Assembly (NCBI GenBank): GCA_963731745.1
Contig: CAVSWT010000019.1
Span: 46,614 to 110,613, forward strand
Reading direction: 5' to 3'
From: CAVSWT01 sp963731745
Lineage (GTDB): Bacteria > Bacteroidota > Ignavibacteria > Ignavibacteriales > Ignavibacteriaceae
Length of the DNA: 64,000 nt
Shown here: positions 19,477-28,982 of the stretch, in pieces
How positions within the stretch are numbered: position 1 is the first letter of the stretch
How the letters are laid out: each line of letters starts with the position of its first letter
The notes under the pieces: model-generated
What the model was told of the DNA's origin: nothing
What the model saw: the letters and a program-made list of their open reading frames with translations, nothing else
Databases searched by the model: none
Made by a program: the position numbers and the translations under genes

Positions 19477-20619
19477 TTATAATAATTCTTTAATTCTTTG
19501 ATTAACAACTTGTCCATCATAAGTTATCAAAGATCCTTTAACAATTTCGTCTTCCAGATTTAATTCCACTTTACCTTCTTTTCCAATATGCTGCAGCAAA
19601 CCTAAAATATTTTTGGAGTACATTTCACTTGCATGAGTTGGAACGAGGCTTGGAAGATTTGATTCACCAATGATTGTAACATTATACTTTTTAACAATTT
19701 TATCTTTTTCACTTACTTCGCAATTACCGCCGAACTCTACCGCCATGTCCAAAACAACGCTTCCAGCCTTCATATTTTTAACCATCTCTTCTGTAATCAG
19801 AACCGGAGCTTTTTTGCCCGGAACTAGTGCGGTTGTTATTACGATATCAGCTTCAGTGACATGTTTGAAAATTAAATCTTTTTGTTTCTGTAAAAACTCT
19901 GCTGATGCTTCTTTAGCATATCCGCCGGCATCCTGCATATTTTCATCAGTTTGTACTTCAATAAACCTGCCGCCTAAACTTTGCACTTCTTCTTTAACAC
20001 TCGGCCTAATATCAGAAACTTCCACGATTGCGCCCAATCTTTTTGCTGTTCCTAAAGCTTGAAGCCCTGCAACTCCGGCGCCCATAATAACAACTCTTGC
20101 AGGTGAAATAGTCCCGGCAGCTGTCATCATAAGAGGGAATATTTTACCAAGCTGATTCGCAGCCATCAATACTGATTTATACCCAGCTAAATTGGCTTGC
20201 GAACTAAGAGCATCCATTTTTTGAGCAAGTGTAGTTCGCGGAATGAAATCCATAGAAATAACATTTATCCCTTTTTCTGCGCATTTTTTTGCTAAATCAA
20301 AATAGTAAAGCGGGTATAAAAAAGTTATAAGAAGCGAGCCTTTTTTAATCAAATCAATTTCGTCTTTATTTAAAGTCGCATTGTGCAAAGGTCTTTGAAC
20401 TTTGAATATTATTTCTCCTGATGAAAATAATTCTTCTGTATTATCTATAATCTTAGCGCCTGCTGACTCAAATGCTTCATTTGTAAAACCAGCATTCAGA
20501 CCGGCATCTTTTTCAATATTGACCTGGTATCCTGCTTTAATTACCTTACCTACAACATCAGGAGCAATTGCCACCCGGTTTTCACCAGGTAATATTTCTT
20601 TGGGTACTGCTATTAACAA
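19477..20619 (-). CDS. pntAA: NAD(P) transhydrogenase subunit alpha, NAD-binding part
   Basis: Soluble domain I, which binds NAD(H). MLIAVPKEI..GENRVAI..D at the N-terminus is shared with alanine dehydrogenase. The Rossmann motif GAGVAGLQALGTAKRLGA is at about residue 177, and a mobile-loop region with GGYAKEAS follows. The FIPRTTLAQKMDALSSQ segment near residue 125 is typical. The 380-residue length is normal. The start codon is TTG at 20619, fixed by a strong AAAGGAGAG site with seven bases of spacing. There is no other in-frame start that would keep the conserved N-terminus. First gene of the pnt operon. Confidence 0.95.
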   Translation of the reverse strand: MLIAVPKEILPGENRVAIAPDVVGKVIKAGYQVNIEKDAGLNAGFTNEAFESAGAKIIDNTEELFSSGEIIFKVQRPLHNATLNKDEIDLIKKGSLLITFLYPLYYFDLAKKCAEKGINVISMDFIPRTTLAQKMDALSSQANLAGYKSVLMAANQLGKIFPLMMTAAGTISPARVVIMGAGVAGLQALGTAKRLGAIVEVSDIRPSVKEEVQSLGGRFIEVQTDENMQDAGGYAKEASAEFLQKQKDLIFKHVTEADIVITTALVPGKKAPVLITEEMVKNMKAGSVVLDMAVEFGGNCEVSEKDKIVKKYNVTIIGESNLPSLVPTHASEMYSKNILGLLQHIGKEGKVELNLEDEIVKGSLITYDGQVVNQRIKELL

Positions 20620-20760
20620 TTTCGCTCTCCTTTAAGAATTCTCGTTTAATTTATTGAGAAAACTTAAAAGGTTTTATGCCTAAAAACAAATAAAAATGAT
20701 TTTTTATTAAAGTCTGAATTTTAGATTATAAACAGTAGAAAGGATTTTTTACATAAAATA

Positions 20761-21834
20761 TTATGCTGGCTGTTCATGAGTAAGGCAATGCAGAGTTCCT
20801 AATCCCCACACTAAATCCACCGCATGAATTCCAACAACGGGCCTATCAGTAATTAATTCAGATAAAATCCCAAGAGCAATTCTGTCTTTCGGATCATTAA
20901 ATGTTGGTACTAAAACAGCAGAATTTGAAGAATAAAAATTAGCGTAGCTGGCAGGCAGTCTTTCGCCATCAAAAATTACAGGAGAAGGCATAGGAAGATC
21001 AACAATATTTAATTTTGCGCCGTCTTCTAATTTAGCTCCTTCAAGTCTTTCTTTGTTTTCTCTTAAAGGTTTGTAATTTTTATCTTTAGTATTTTCCTCC
21101 TGGACAAGAACAACAGTATTCTTATTTACAAAACGGCACAGATCGTCAACATGGCCATGAGTATCATCTCCGGCAATTCCCTTACCAAGCCAAATAACAT
21201 TCGATATACTTAAAAAATTTTTAAATATTTCTTCGTAATTATTTTTTGTAAAGTCGTGATTTCTTATTTGAATTTTTGGATCAAGTAAGCATTCTTCAGT
21301 GGTTAGCAAAGTTCCTTTTCCATTCGTATCAATACTGCCGCCCTCCAGCACAACTTTTTTATCATTATGTAAGGGAACAAATCTTTCAAGATTTAATTTT
21401 TCTGAAATAAACTTCGGAACTTTTCTATCTTTTTTATAATTGGAATATTTTGCCCATGCATTAAATTCAAAATTTACAGAAGCTATTTTTTCTTCACTAT
21501 TTTTAATGAATGCAGGCCCGGAGTCACGCAGCCATCCGCGGTTAGTTTCTAAATGGAAGAATTCTATATTGTTATTATTTGCATATGTTAATTTTATAAT
21601 CTTCTTTGCTTTTTTTTCTTCCTCTTTTGATTCAACAATTATTCTTACTTTTTCACCTTCAGCGATTTTTCTAACGATTTCCCCGTAGACCCAAAAGATC
21701 GGCTCAATTTTTCCCGGCCAATCATTTTTGTTGTGAGGCCAGCCAACCCAGGTTGCTTCATGTTTTTCCCACTCTGCAGGGAGATGGTAGCCTAAATCAA
21801 ACGGACTTTTTTTTGTATCTTTTTTATCACTCAT
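20761..21834 (-). CDS. aguA: Agmatine deiminase
   Basis: Hydrolyses agmatine to N-carbamoylputrescine and ammonia on the route from arginine to putrescine. Family motifs are PAEWEKHEATWVGWPHN near residue 20, TNRGWLRDSGPAF near residue 98, VLEGGSID near residue 163, GDDTHGHVDDLCRF near residue 222, and GLGTLHCLTHEQP at the end, with catalytic Cys350. At 357 residues it matches bacterial AguA and peptidyl-arginine-deiminase-type guanidine hydrolases. It is encoded 33 bases downstream of the amidase that uses its product, which makes agmatine the likely substrate over peptidyl-arginine. A T-rich 120-base gap separates it from pntAA. Confidence 0.93.
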   Translation of the reverse strand: MSDKKDTKKSPFDLGYHLPAEWEKHEATWVGWPHNKNDWPGKIEPIFWVYGEIVRKIAEGEKVRIIVESKEEEKKAKKIIKLTYANNNNIEFFHLETNRGWLRDSGPAFIKNSEEKIASVNFEFNAWAKYSNYKKDRKVPKFISEKLNLERFVPLHNDKKVVLEGGSIDTNGKGTLLTTEECLLDPKIQIRNHDFTKNNYEEIFKNFLSISNVIWLGKGIAGDDTHGHVDDLCRFVNKNTVVLVQEENTKDKNYKPLRENKERLEGAKLEDGAKLNIVDLPMPSPVIFDGERLPASYANFYSSNSAVLVPTFNDPKDRIALGILSELITDRPVVGIHAVDLVWGLGTLHCLTHEQPA

Positions 21835-21867
21835 ATTTTTTCAATAAAAGAAATGACTTTGTGAAAT

Positions 21868-22770
21868 CTATTTATCATCATCATCTAAAAACCGTTGATC
21901 AATTCCAACATAAGCATCAATTCGTCGATCTCGTAAGAAAGGCCAATTTCTGCGTATGTATTCTATCCTATCCAAATCAATTTCTGCCAGCACAACTTCT
22001 TCTTTATCTGCCGATCCTTCTGCTATAATAACTCCTTGCGGATCAGCAACAAATGAAGATCCCCAAAATTCTATTCCAGCAGAATTTTCATTTTCTTTTT
22101 CCAAACCAATTCTATTAACCGCTGCAACGTAAACTCCATTTGCAATCGCATGTCCACGCTGTACAGTCCGCCAGGAATCAAATTGATTTTTACCGTGCTC
22201 ATCTTTTTCATGAGGATGCCAACCGATAGCTGTTGGATAGAATAAAACGCTCGCACCTTTCAAAGCAGTTAAACGAGCTCCCTCAGGATACCATTGATCC
22301 CAGCAGATTAATGTTCCAATGTTTCCATATATAGTGTGAAAAGATTTAAAACCAAGATCACCAGGAGTGAAATAAAATTTTTCATAATATGCAGGATCAT
22401 CAGGTATATGCATTTTACGATATTTGCCAATAACCTCACCCTTTTCATCAATAATTGCCGCTGTGTTATGGTAAATCCCCGCAGCACGTTTTTCAAATAA
22501 TGAAGCAACCACAACTACTTTTTTTTCCTTAGCAATTTTACCAATAGCTTTTGTTGAAGGGCCGGGAATGTTTTCAGCTAAATTAAAAATATCGATATCT
22601 TCTTTCTGACAAAAATATTGTGAACGAAAAAGTTCAGGCAAACAAATAACTTGCGCTCCTTCATTTGCGGCTTTCTCAATCCAATGAACTGCCTTCTCTA
22701 AATTTTCATTTGTATTTTTTGAAAATGAAAGCTGTAAAAGTCCAACTGTAAATTTACCAGGTTGTTCCAT
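21868..22770 (-). CDS. aguB: N-carbamoylputrescine amidase
   Basis: Nitrilase-superfamily amidohydrolase that converts N-carbamoylputrescine to putrescine, CO2 and ammonia. The catalytic triad is Glu46 (CLPELF), Lys119 (YRKMHIPDD) and Cys156 (LICWDQWYPEGAR). FRSQYFCQ after the catalytic Glu is diagnostic for the plant/bacterial AguB group. At 300 residues it is normal. It is upstream of aguA in the same transcript, which completes the two-step agmatine route to putrescine. No arginine decarboxylase is seen in the window. Confidence 0.94.
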   Translation of the reverse strand: MEQPGKFTVGLLQLSFSKNTNENLEKAVHWIEKAANEGAQVICLPELFRSQYFCQKEDIDIFNLAENIPGPSTKAIGKIAKEKKVVVVASLFEKRAAGIYHNTAAIIDEKGEVIGKYRKMHIPDDPAYYEKFYFTPGDLGFKSFHTIYGNIGTLICWDQWYPEGARLTALKGASVLFYPTAIGWHPHEKDEHGKNQFDSWRTVQRGHAIANGVYVAAVNRIGLEKENENSAGIEFWGSSFVADPQGVIIAEGSADKEEVVLAEIDLDRIEYIRRNWPFLRDRRIDAYVGIDQRFLDDDDK

Positions 22771-22791
22771 AATTTAATTTTTATTAATCGA

Positions 22792-23445
22792 TTAAAATTT
22801 TTTTTCGGAAACTAATTCACCATTTCTGGAAAATTCTTTGCTGCTAAGTAACTTATCATTTTTATAGGTTTCAATATACCAAAGACTTCCATCTTTAGTA
22901 TAAATTGTTGTCTGCCCTTCTAATTTATTTGCTTTATAATTCTGTTCCGTCCAAAGAGTCCCGTCTTCATAAAAAGATTTTGCAATTCCATCTTTTTTAC
23001 CTTCTTCATAATTAATAATATTTTGAATATTTCCGTTTTCAAAATAATTTATATTTTCACCTTCAAGATATCCGTATACAAAATTTTGTTTTGCTTTAAC
23101 ATTTCCATTTTCAAAATATTCAATGCCTTGTCCATTTAAATTACCACTTTTGTAAGTCAATTCACTTTTAATTTTTCCTTCTTCATAAAACCATTTTGTC
23201 AATCCTTCTTGCATATCATTCAAATACCGTGCTTCAACCAGAACTAATCCATTTTTATAATATTCATAGGAACTACCGGTTCTTGCTCCATCAGCATATT
23301 CGTAAGCTGATTTCAGTTCGCCCGATTCATAAAAATTTTTATAGTCTCCATTTATAATTCCATTTGTATAATTCATAACTTCTTTTAAAGAACCAGTTTC
23401 ATAATAGTTTTTATATGTTCCACTATATCTATCATTGGAGAAATG
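22792..23445 (-). pseudogene. MORN_2-repeat protein, 3' segment (after frameshift)
   Basis: About 215 residues of tandem 22-23 residue MORN_2 units (YEDGTLWTEQNYKANKLEGQ style), all starting with an aromatic-rich hairpin and G...G turns. The frame opens between 23446 and 23376 with no signal peptide; reading in from upstream it is HFSNDRYSGTYKNYYETG. It joins the 5' segment at the TTTCTCC run near 23437-23444 by removing one base, which gives ...MITFSNDRYSGTYKNYY, a continuous repeat. The first usable ATG at 23376 would give a cytoplasmic fragment without a signal peptide, so it is better seen as the 3' part of the gene that starts at 23710. Confidence 0.7.
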
Positions 23446-23710
23446 TTATCATTTCTTTTAATATGCCTGAATCATAATAGAAATAATTTTGACCTTCCTT
23501 CTTCCCAAATTTGTAATTTAGAATTTCCTTAATAATGCCTTTGGGAGAATAATATTTACATTCTCCATTAAGCTTTCCATTTAAGTAAATTTCTTCTTTC
23601 TTCAAAACACCGTTTGGATATTTTTCCACGACCAATCCGTTTTGAGCAAATATGGAAACGGTTAATAATAATATTGATATAAATATTTTAATATTAATTA
23701 TCTTTTTCAT
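23432..23710 (-). pseudogene. MORN_2-repeat protein, 5' segment with signal peptide
   Basis: The 92-residue frame begins with a good signal peptide (KKIINIKIFISILLLTVSIFAQ) and holds three MORN_2-type repeats before ending at a TGA (23432-23434) reached through a one-base insertion. The restored protein (22792-23710) would be about 305 residues, almost entirely repeats. Sequence databases often call such proteins YwqK-family antitoxins; nothing here supports a toxin-antitoxin role. It starts five bases after its larger neighbour at 23716, so the two are a tandem pair, probably from duplication. Confidence 0.7.
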
Positions 23711-23715
23711 TTTTA

Positions 23716-25062
23716 TTAATAACCTGATGTTGAAACAAGTAATCCATTTTTATCATACTCTTTACTCTTTTCAACATTTCCATTTGAATAATATTCTTCT
23801 TTTTGAACTTTTCCGTTTTTGAAATAAGTCCTAACCCAACCGTTTAATTTCCCGTTAAGATAATTTTCTTCTTTTAAAACAGCAGTGTTATTATAGTAAT
23901 ATGTTTTTTTCCCTTGTAAAACTCCATTGATATAATACGCGTCAGAACTTAGAAGACCGTTTTCGTGATACGTTTTTTGTGAACCTTCTAAAAAATTATC
24001 TCTATAATTGGAGACTGATTCCATTATTCCGGATTTATAATAAGAAATTGACATTCCGTTTTTCAGATTGTTATTATATATGCATTCGTTTTGCAATTCA
24101 CCGGTAGGGTAATATGAATTTGAATTTCCTTTTTTAATGCCTTTTAAATAATCAACTTCATTTTTTAAAATTCCATCATCATAATATGAATAAGACATTC
24201 CGTTTAATGTATCATTATTATAAGTCCATTGTTCTTTCAAGTAACCGCTTTCATAAAAAAATCTTGAATTTTTCTCTCGCTTTCCATCAATATAAAAAAT
24301 CTCTTCTTTAAGCACACCATTGTCGTAATAATTTCTAACGGTCTTTTCTACCGCTTCCTGTTTGCCGGTATAATCGTACCTAACTCTATTCAACAGCTCA
24401 TCATTTAAATATTGATCAACAACTCTTACGTTGCCGGCTTCATCAAGAATTTTAACTTCACCTTCGAGTTTATCATTTATATAAAATGCTTTTAGTGCTA
24501 CACTTCCATTTCCTTCATGAAAAATTGTTGTGATGCCATTCATCTTTCCATTAACATAATTTCTTTCAACTTCTACTTTACCGGATTTGTAAAACGTTCG
24601 GGAAATTCCTTGTAATAAACCGTTTTGAAATAACCATTCACCTTGCTTCTCTCCGGTTTTATAATAAGTATAAGTTGTTCCATCCAAAACTCCCTTATAA
24701 TAATTTTGTTCTGACCATAGCTCACCAGATTCATAGTACCATTTTGAAATGCCTTCTTTAATACCATTCCTATAATTCCATTCAATGCTTACTTTGCCGT
24801 CAGGGAAATACCAGGTCGAAATACCATCTTCTTTCCCGTAAAAAAATCTCCACTCCTTCCATAACTTTCCGTCAGGATAATATTCTAAATATCGGCCATG
24901 AAGCTGATCATTCCAATAATCACCTTGAGTTTTAATAGTTCCGTCAGGATAGTAAGTTTTTTTTACTTCAACAGTTTTATTGTCTTGCGCTAAACAAGAA
25001 ATTTGAAATAAAAATACGATAGTCGCTAAAATAACGCCGATTCTTATATGTCTAGTCATCAA
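23716..25062 (-). CDS. Secreted MORN_2-repeat protein
   Basis: 448 residues with a signal peptide (hydrophobic residues 8-24, cleavage near CLAQ). The whole mature part is roughly 18 tandem MORN_2 repeats of 22-23 residues with the pattern YYPDGKLWKEWRFFYGKEDG. Such repeats form elongated beta-hairpin arrays that can bind lipid, peptide or carbohydrate. No catalytic domain, anchor or sorting tail is visible. It is intact, unlike its downstream neighbour. Two Met codons begin the frame and either could be the start. About 190 bases separate it from the next gene upstream, so it likely has its own promoter. Confidence 0.75.
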   Translation of the reverse strand: MMTRHIRIGVILATIVFLFQISCLAQDNKTVEVKKTYYPDGTIKTQGDYWNDQLHGRYLEYYPDGKLWKEWRFFYGKEDGISTWYFPDGKVSIEWNYRNGIKEGISKWYYESGELWSEQNYYKGVLDGTTYTYYKTGEKQGEWLFQNGLLQGISRTFYKSGKVEVERNYVNGKMNGITTIFHEGNGSVALKAFYINDKLEGEVKILDEAGNVRVVDQYLNDELLNRVRYDYTGKQEAVEKTVRNYYDNGVLKEEIFYIDGKREKNSRFFYESGYLKEQWTYNNDTLNGMSYSYYDDGILKNEVDYLKGIKKGNSNSYYPTGELQNECIYNNNLKNGMSISYYKSGIMESVSNYRDNFLEGSQKTYHENGLLSSDAYYINGVLQGKKTYYYNNTAVLKEENYLNGKLNGWVRTYFKNGKVQKEEYYSNGNVEKSKEYDKNGLLVSTSGY

Positions 25063-25253
25063 TCCCTAATAAGTTTGAAAAATTCAGCGTTAAAATTAAA
25101 TATTAATTTGTACTAAGAGAAAATGATAAAGAAATGACTAAAATGTTAAAAACTTTAAAAACATTTCAGTTTTCTTTGGAAGATTTAGAAGACTTGAAAA
25201 ATCTATTTACAAATTTTTAGAATTAGCTGACAAAACAGATAAGATTGCTCTTT

Positions 25254-26744
25254 CTATCTTTTCCAATCAGGCATCAATCCGTTTGTTATTATTTTGTGCC
25301 GGTATTCTCCGCTGAGGTCTATAATCCAAACGTCGGGATTTCCTGATCCATCATTTTTAGAGTTGTTAAAAATAATGCTTCCGCCATCAGGTGAAAATCT
25401 TGGATTTGTATCGTTTGTACCATTGATTTTGTTGAATGACAGATCTGTAATTGTTGAATCAATTAATGATTTAAGAAATATATGAGAATTTAATTGCCTT
25501 CCATCTGCGGATTCAAATCCAGAAATATCATGTGTGTATAGAATACTTTTTCCGTCAGTAGAAAATGAAGGGCGTTCAATATTACCTGGCAAATTATCTA
25601 CTAAAATTTGCATATCCGATCCGTTAGAATTCATCAAATAAATTTCTGAATCGTATGAGTTTAAGCCAATAGTTTCAACAACAATTTTATCACCGAGTGG
25701 TGAAAATTCGCACTCTCGAAAATGTCGATTTGCAGGAGCGGTTGCAACTAAACGTAAGTTTGAACCGTCAGAATTAATTCTGTATAACTTATCATAATGT
25801 GCATAAATTAAACTACCGCCATCTGGCGCCCAGCTGAACCCAATGCCGATGTTGTTATAACCAGCTACAGAAATGTTAGTTATCTTTTGCAGCCCGGAAC
25901 CATCGACATTAACTGTATAGATTTGCTGCTCTAAATTTATATTTGAAACGAATGCTATTTTAGTTTTGCCCGGATTAAAACGCGGCCAGATTTCATTACT
26001 ACTTGTATTTAATAACTGGAAGGAATTTTCATTTAAAGAATCTGATGTAAATAATTTGTAATTCCCATCCACCATTTTAATTATGGCGAATGGATTATTA
26101 GGAAATGCTCTGGTAGTAAAACTCCAAACATCCCCGTTAATAGAATTAGATGAGTCTTTTGTTATTACCTGCCAGAAATATGTTTTATCATACTGTAAGC
26201 CTGAAACATCAACCGATGTATCACTAATTGCTGAAGCAATTTTTAATGGAGAAGAAGATTCCGAATTATAGAAGTAAACATCGTACGTAATGTTATCATT
26301 TCCGTAAAGGTCAGAAGACCATTTCAAAGTTAATTCAATGGGGCGATCAGTTGATTTGTCTTGTGGAGTAGGATTTGCCGGAATTGTCAAAGTATTTGAC
26401 GTTGGACTATCTTCAAGTAATATTACTGCTTGAGTAGTTGCGTTCTCTTTTACTGTAATAGTTACAGAACTAGTTTTGTAGCCGCTTTTCTTTGCAGTAA
26501 TTGTATAATTTCCAACAGCAATATCTTTTATCGAAAAAGTTCCTGAATTATCCGACAAAATTGCATCTGTCGCAGGATTGGTTGTTATACTCGAACCGCC
26601 AAGGGCCGTTCCGCTTTTTGCGTCAACAACCTTCCCGCTAATACTTCCTGTAAATACCGGATCAACAGTATTCTCTTTACATGATATTACGAGAATAGAG
26701 AATATTGAAATTAATACGAACCCCTTTATAAATTTACTCAACAT
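25254..26744 (-). CDS. Lipoprotein with carboxypeptidase-regulatory, Fn3 and TolB-like propeller domains
   Basis: 496 residues. Lipoprotein signal peptide with lipobox VISC (Cys22). Residues 33-112 are a carboxypeptidase-regulatory-like beta-sandwich (GSISGKVVDAKSGTALGG). Residues 125-212 are a fibronectin III-like domain (STDRPIELTLKWSSD, YFWQVITKDS). The rest is a six-blade WD40/TolB-type propeller, with blades ending in patterns such as FNPGKTKIAFVSN, WAPDGGSLIYAHY, FSPLGDKIVV and FSPDGGSIIFNN. It is surface- or periplasm-anchored and probably a binding or scaffold protein. No active-site residues were recognised. About 190 bases separate it from the MORN gene, so it may be monocistronic. 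Confidence 0.75.
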   Translation of the reverse strand: MLSKFIKGFVLISIFSILVISCKENTVDPVFTGSISGKVVDAKSGTALGGSSITTNPATDAILSDNSGTFSIKDIAVGNYTITAKKSGYKTSSVTITVKENATTQAVILLEDSPTSNTLTIPANPTPQDKSTDRPIELTLKWSSDLYGNDNITYDVYFYNSESSSPLKIASAISDTSVDVSGLQYDKTYFWQVITKDSSNSINGDVWSFTTRAFPNNPFAIIKMVDGNYKLFTSDSLNENSFQLLNTSSNEIWPRFNPGKTKIAFVSNINLEQQIYTVNVDGSGLQKITNISVAGYNNIGIGFSWAPDGGSLIYAHYDKLYRINSDGSNLRLVATAPANRHFRECEFSPLGDKIVVETIGLNSYDSEIYLMNSNGSDMQILVDNLPGNIERPSFSTDGKSILYTHDISGFESADGRQLNSHIFLKSLIDSTITDLSFNKINGTNDTNPRFSPDGGSIIFNNSKNDGSGNPDVWIIDLSGEYRHKIITNGLMPDWKR

Positions 26745-27096
26745 TAAAAACTCCGATTGCTTTATTTTTCACTCTATTTACAATTTTTGCGCCATTAAAA
26801 ATCATTAAGTCTTGAAATATTAGGCCTTTATTTTGATAAAAATTATGCGAAAATTTTTTAATTCTCACAGTTATTTCCTCAACTGAATTTTCTCATTTCA
26901 ATAATTGAATCTTAATTTTTATGAATATAATCATGTACTAAATTTTTTGTTAACATGAGTAGATTTATAAAAACCAAGATTAAAATTTCTATCAATAAAT
27001 ACTTTTATTATTTTTTTCGCCTTTAAATTACCGTCACTTTGGATTCAAAATTTATGAATGCAGCCCGCAATAATATCGCAGGCTGCAAAATATACT
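26745..27096. other. Intergenic region between propeller lipoprotein and csgB-like gene
   Basis: 352 very AT-rich bases. It contains the likely promoter region of the lipoprotein gene (minus strand) near 26745-26950, and a GC-rich hairpin near 27060-27086 that ends the curli locus. No open frame with coding character was seen. Confidence 0.6.
27060..27086 (-). terminator. Hairpin after csgB-like gene
   Basis: GCAGCC-C-GC / GC-A-GGCTGC stem with a 9-base loop (AATAATATC region) lies 10 bases after the csgB-like stop. The U-tract after it in the minus direction is weak, so it may be an RNA 3'-end stabiliser or a poor intrinsic terminator. Confidence 0.55.
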
Positions 27097-27633
27097 TTAT
27101 CTTAATGGACCGTTTACAATCTTAATATTCATATCATTTCCATACTGACGGATTTCATACTGCTTTGCAGTTTGTCCATTTTCAACTTGTGTAACTTCAT
27201 TATGACTTCCATATTGAAGAACAACATAAAACAAATCATTTCCATTCAACTCCTGGCTGATAACATTTTCTTTTCCGTATTGACCAATTATAGATTTGTT
27301 ATCATTTCCATTTATTGAAAGGTCGTATGAATTGTCATCCCCAACCTGAACAGATAAAGATTTATTACTTTTTCCATTTTGATTGAGGTTAGCTGTATTG
27401 TTTGAACCGAACTGCAGAACAGAAGCAGAATTCCCATCAAAATTAGATGATGTGAATTGATTTAGATTTACAACTTGCTGTAGAATGGCTTTATCAATTC
27501 CATCAATATTAGAATTGAAATGAGCCGGATTTTCAAGCTGCTGTATTTGTGATCCAACATCATTAGCATTTTGAGAATAACTTACTTGAAATGCTAACAA
27601 AAACATGAACATTACATATTTTATATTTTTCAT
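27097..27633 (-). CDS. Curlin-repeat protein, CsgB-like minor subunit
   Basis: 178 residues with a signal peptide ending SYSQ. After a 60-residue N-terminal region come at least four curlin repeats: VLQFGSNNTANLNQNG, VQVGDDNSYDLSINGN, IGQYGKENVISQELNG and VLQYGSHNEVTQVENG. Each shows the Q.G..N......NG pattern that forms one strand-turn-strand of the amyloid cross-beta helix. The final repeat is charged and ends in NGPLR, as in CsgB, whose last unit binds the cell surface. It is placed downstream of the degenerate csgA gene. In E. coli CsgB nucleates CsgA polymerisation. The intact frame suggests a functional curli system. Confidence 0.75.
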   Translation of the reverse strand: MKNIKYVMFMFLLAFQVSYSQNANDVGSQIQQLENPAHFNSNIDGIDKAILQQVVNLNQFTSSNFDGNSASVLQFGSNNTANLNQNGKSNKSLSVQVGDDNSYDLSINGNDNKSIIGQYGKENVISQELNGNDLFYVVLQYGSHNEVTQVENGQTAKQYEIRQYGNDMNIKIVNGPLR

Positions 27634-27656
27634 TTTAAATCAACTTTAAATTTACT

Positions 27657-27684
27657 AGTTGGGAATTTATTACAACTCCCAACT
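27657..27684. other. Intergenic hairpin between csgA-like and csgB-like genes
   Basis: Perfect 8-bp stem AGTTGGGA / TCCCAACT with a 12-base loop. It sits between the last curlin repeat of the csgA-like locus and the csgB-like ATG. It may slow transcription or fix relative mRNA levels between major and minor curlin. Confidence 0.55.
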
Positions 27685-27699
27685 ACGTTGAAAAATGAA

Positions 27700-28982
27700 T
27701 TAGTTACTTTGAGTAACTGTACCTGCTATTATTCATTTCACCAGTTTGAGTTACTTGACTGCTATTATGTACCTATTACCAGATTGAGTAACTGTAGCTG
27801 AATTATAATCACCAATCTGATATACTACCAAAATTTCCAACTGCCAGTTTGCAGTACCAGAAACTATTATCAGTCACCATTTGCTGATGTAATTATAGTA
27901 TTGAGATTACCTTCTACCCAATTGTATGCAATGTTTCCATTACCAGTTTGGGTATATCAGTTAATTGTATTGTAATCACTTGCATGCAACAGCAGTTCCT
28001 CTAATTCTGCTGTTATCATAATTATTATTACCTGTATCTGTAATATTGTCCATACTGTTATTGTGAAGTATTATAAGCAGTATGACTTGCATATGAAAAG
28101 TTACTATCACCATCTTGATTCTGTAAAGTTGTGTTTGACATTTCCAGCTATCACTGATATATGTGCATTATTATGATGAATTATTTTGAATTTGTGTTGT
28201 AGTTATTAAGAACCTATCTGTTCAATGTAGAATTATTATTATCGCCATTTTCGATTAACAATTGAATTATTTCCATATTGACCAGATTGGGTTTGAAAAG
28301 ATTTATTTCCATTACCAGTTATAGTTAGCAGTTGCATCATGTCCAAACTTAGACCATATGTTCCACCAGTTTGTAGTTGATGATGCTTCGTTTACCATCA
28401 CCTATCTGAGGATATAATAGCAACATGATTTATTCCGTGATTGTTCTTGTTTAGCCTATAGCTACCATAACCATTTTGTGTAACTGTTAGCATAGCTTGA
28501 TGACATCCAAATTGCGTTTGTGAATGCATTGATTATCCATCACCGATAGTTTGTAGTCATATATTGCAGTCATGTTATAACCATTTCTGTTTCTTGATAG
28601 CCAATAATTATTATTGCTTAATCCTTGTGTAATTGTAGCATCATTATATCCTGTATAACGAATCCCTGCTCCTGAGATTAGCTCTAAGTTATTTGTCACC
28701 AGTCTTGAGTCAATAGTCTGCATTTTGAGGCCAACAAGTTGAATTGCTGTTGAGTTTGGTCAACATGAAGCATTATTTCCTGCACCAACTTGAGTAACTA
28801 AATGCAGATTATTTATAGCTCCAGTTAGCGCTTACTTGAGCGACTGTAGTATGTATTATGAACCAGTTTGATTAACTATGTGTGTTGCATTATCTACCGG
28901 TTTCAGTTACTGTTGCAGTATTTTGTGCAAATGTATATCCGCACAATAGAACGATTGCGAAAAAAGCAAATAGTTTTTGCAT
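27700..28982 (-). pseudogene. csgA: CsgA-like major curlin gene, broken by many indels
   Basis: ATG 28982, preceded by GGAG, encodes a clean signal peptide and first repeat (MQKLFAFFAIVLLCGYTFAQ, then NTATVTETG), then stops at 28890. Removing one A after GGT restores GDNATHIVNQTG. Further downstream the other frames show continuing curlin units: NNLHLVTQVGAGNNAS, VDQTQQQFN, YNDATITQG, QTQSGQYGNNSIVN, QIGDYNSATVTQSG and NSSQVTQTGEMNNS. The last in-frame stop follows AGTVTQSN at 27700. The clearest lesions near the 5' end are single extra bases, spaced about every 30-60 nt, in a region of about 66-nt tandem units. Expected product is about 420 residues. Either the gene has decayed or the consensus sequence of this tandem repeat is poor. 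Confidence 0.7.

Noticed and set aside
22792..25062. Toxin-antitoxin system, because MORN_2 proteins are often labelled YwqK antitoxins
   Set aside because: Both proteins have signal peptides and only repeats; no toxin gene is adjacent.
27700..28982. Possible CRISPR array or non-coding tandem repeat (recurring CCAGTTTGAGTAACTG-like segments on the + strand)
   Set aside because: Units vary in sequence and spacing, and on the minus strand they encode curlin repeats preceded by a signal peptide.
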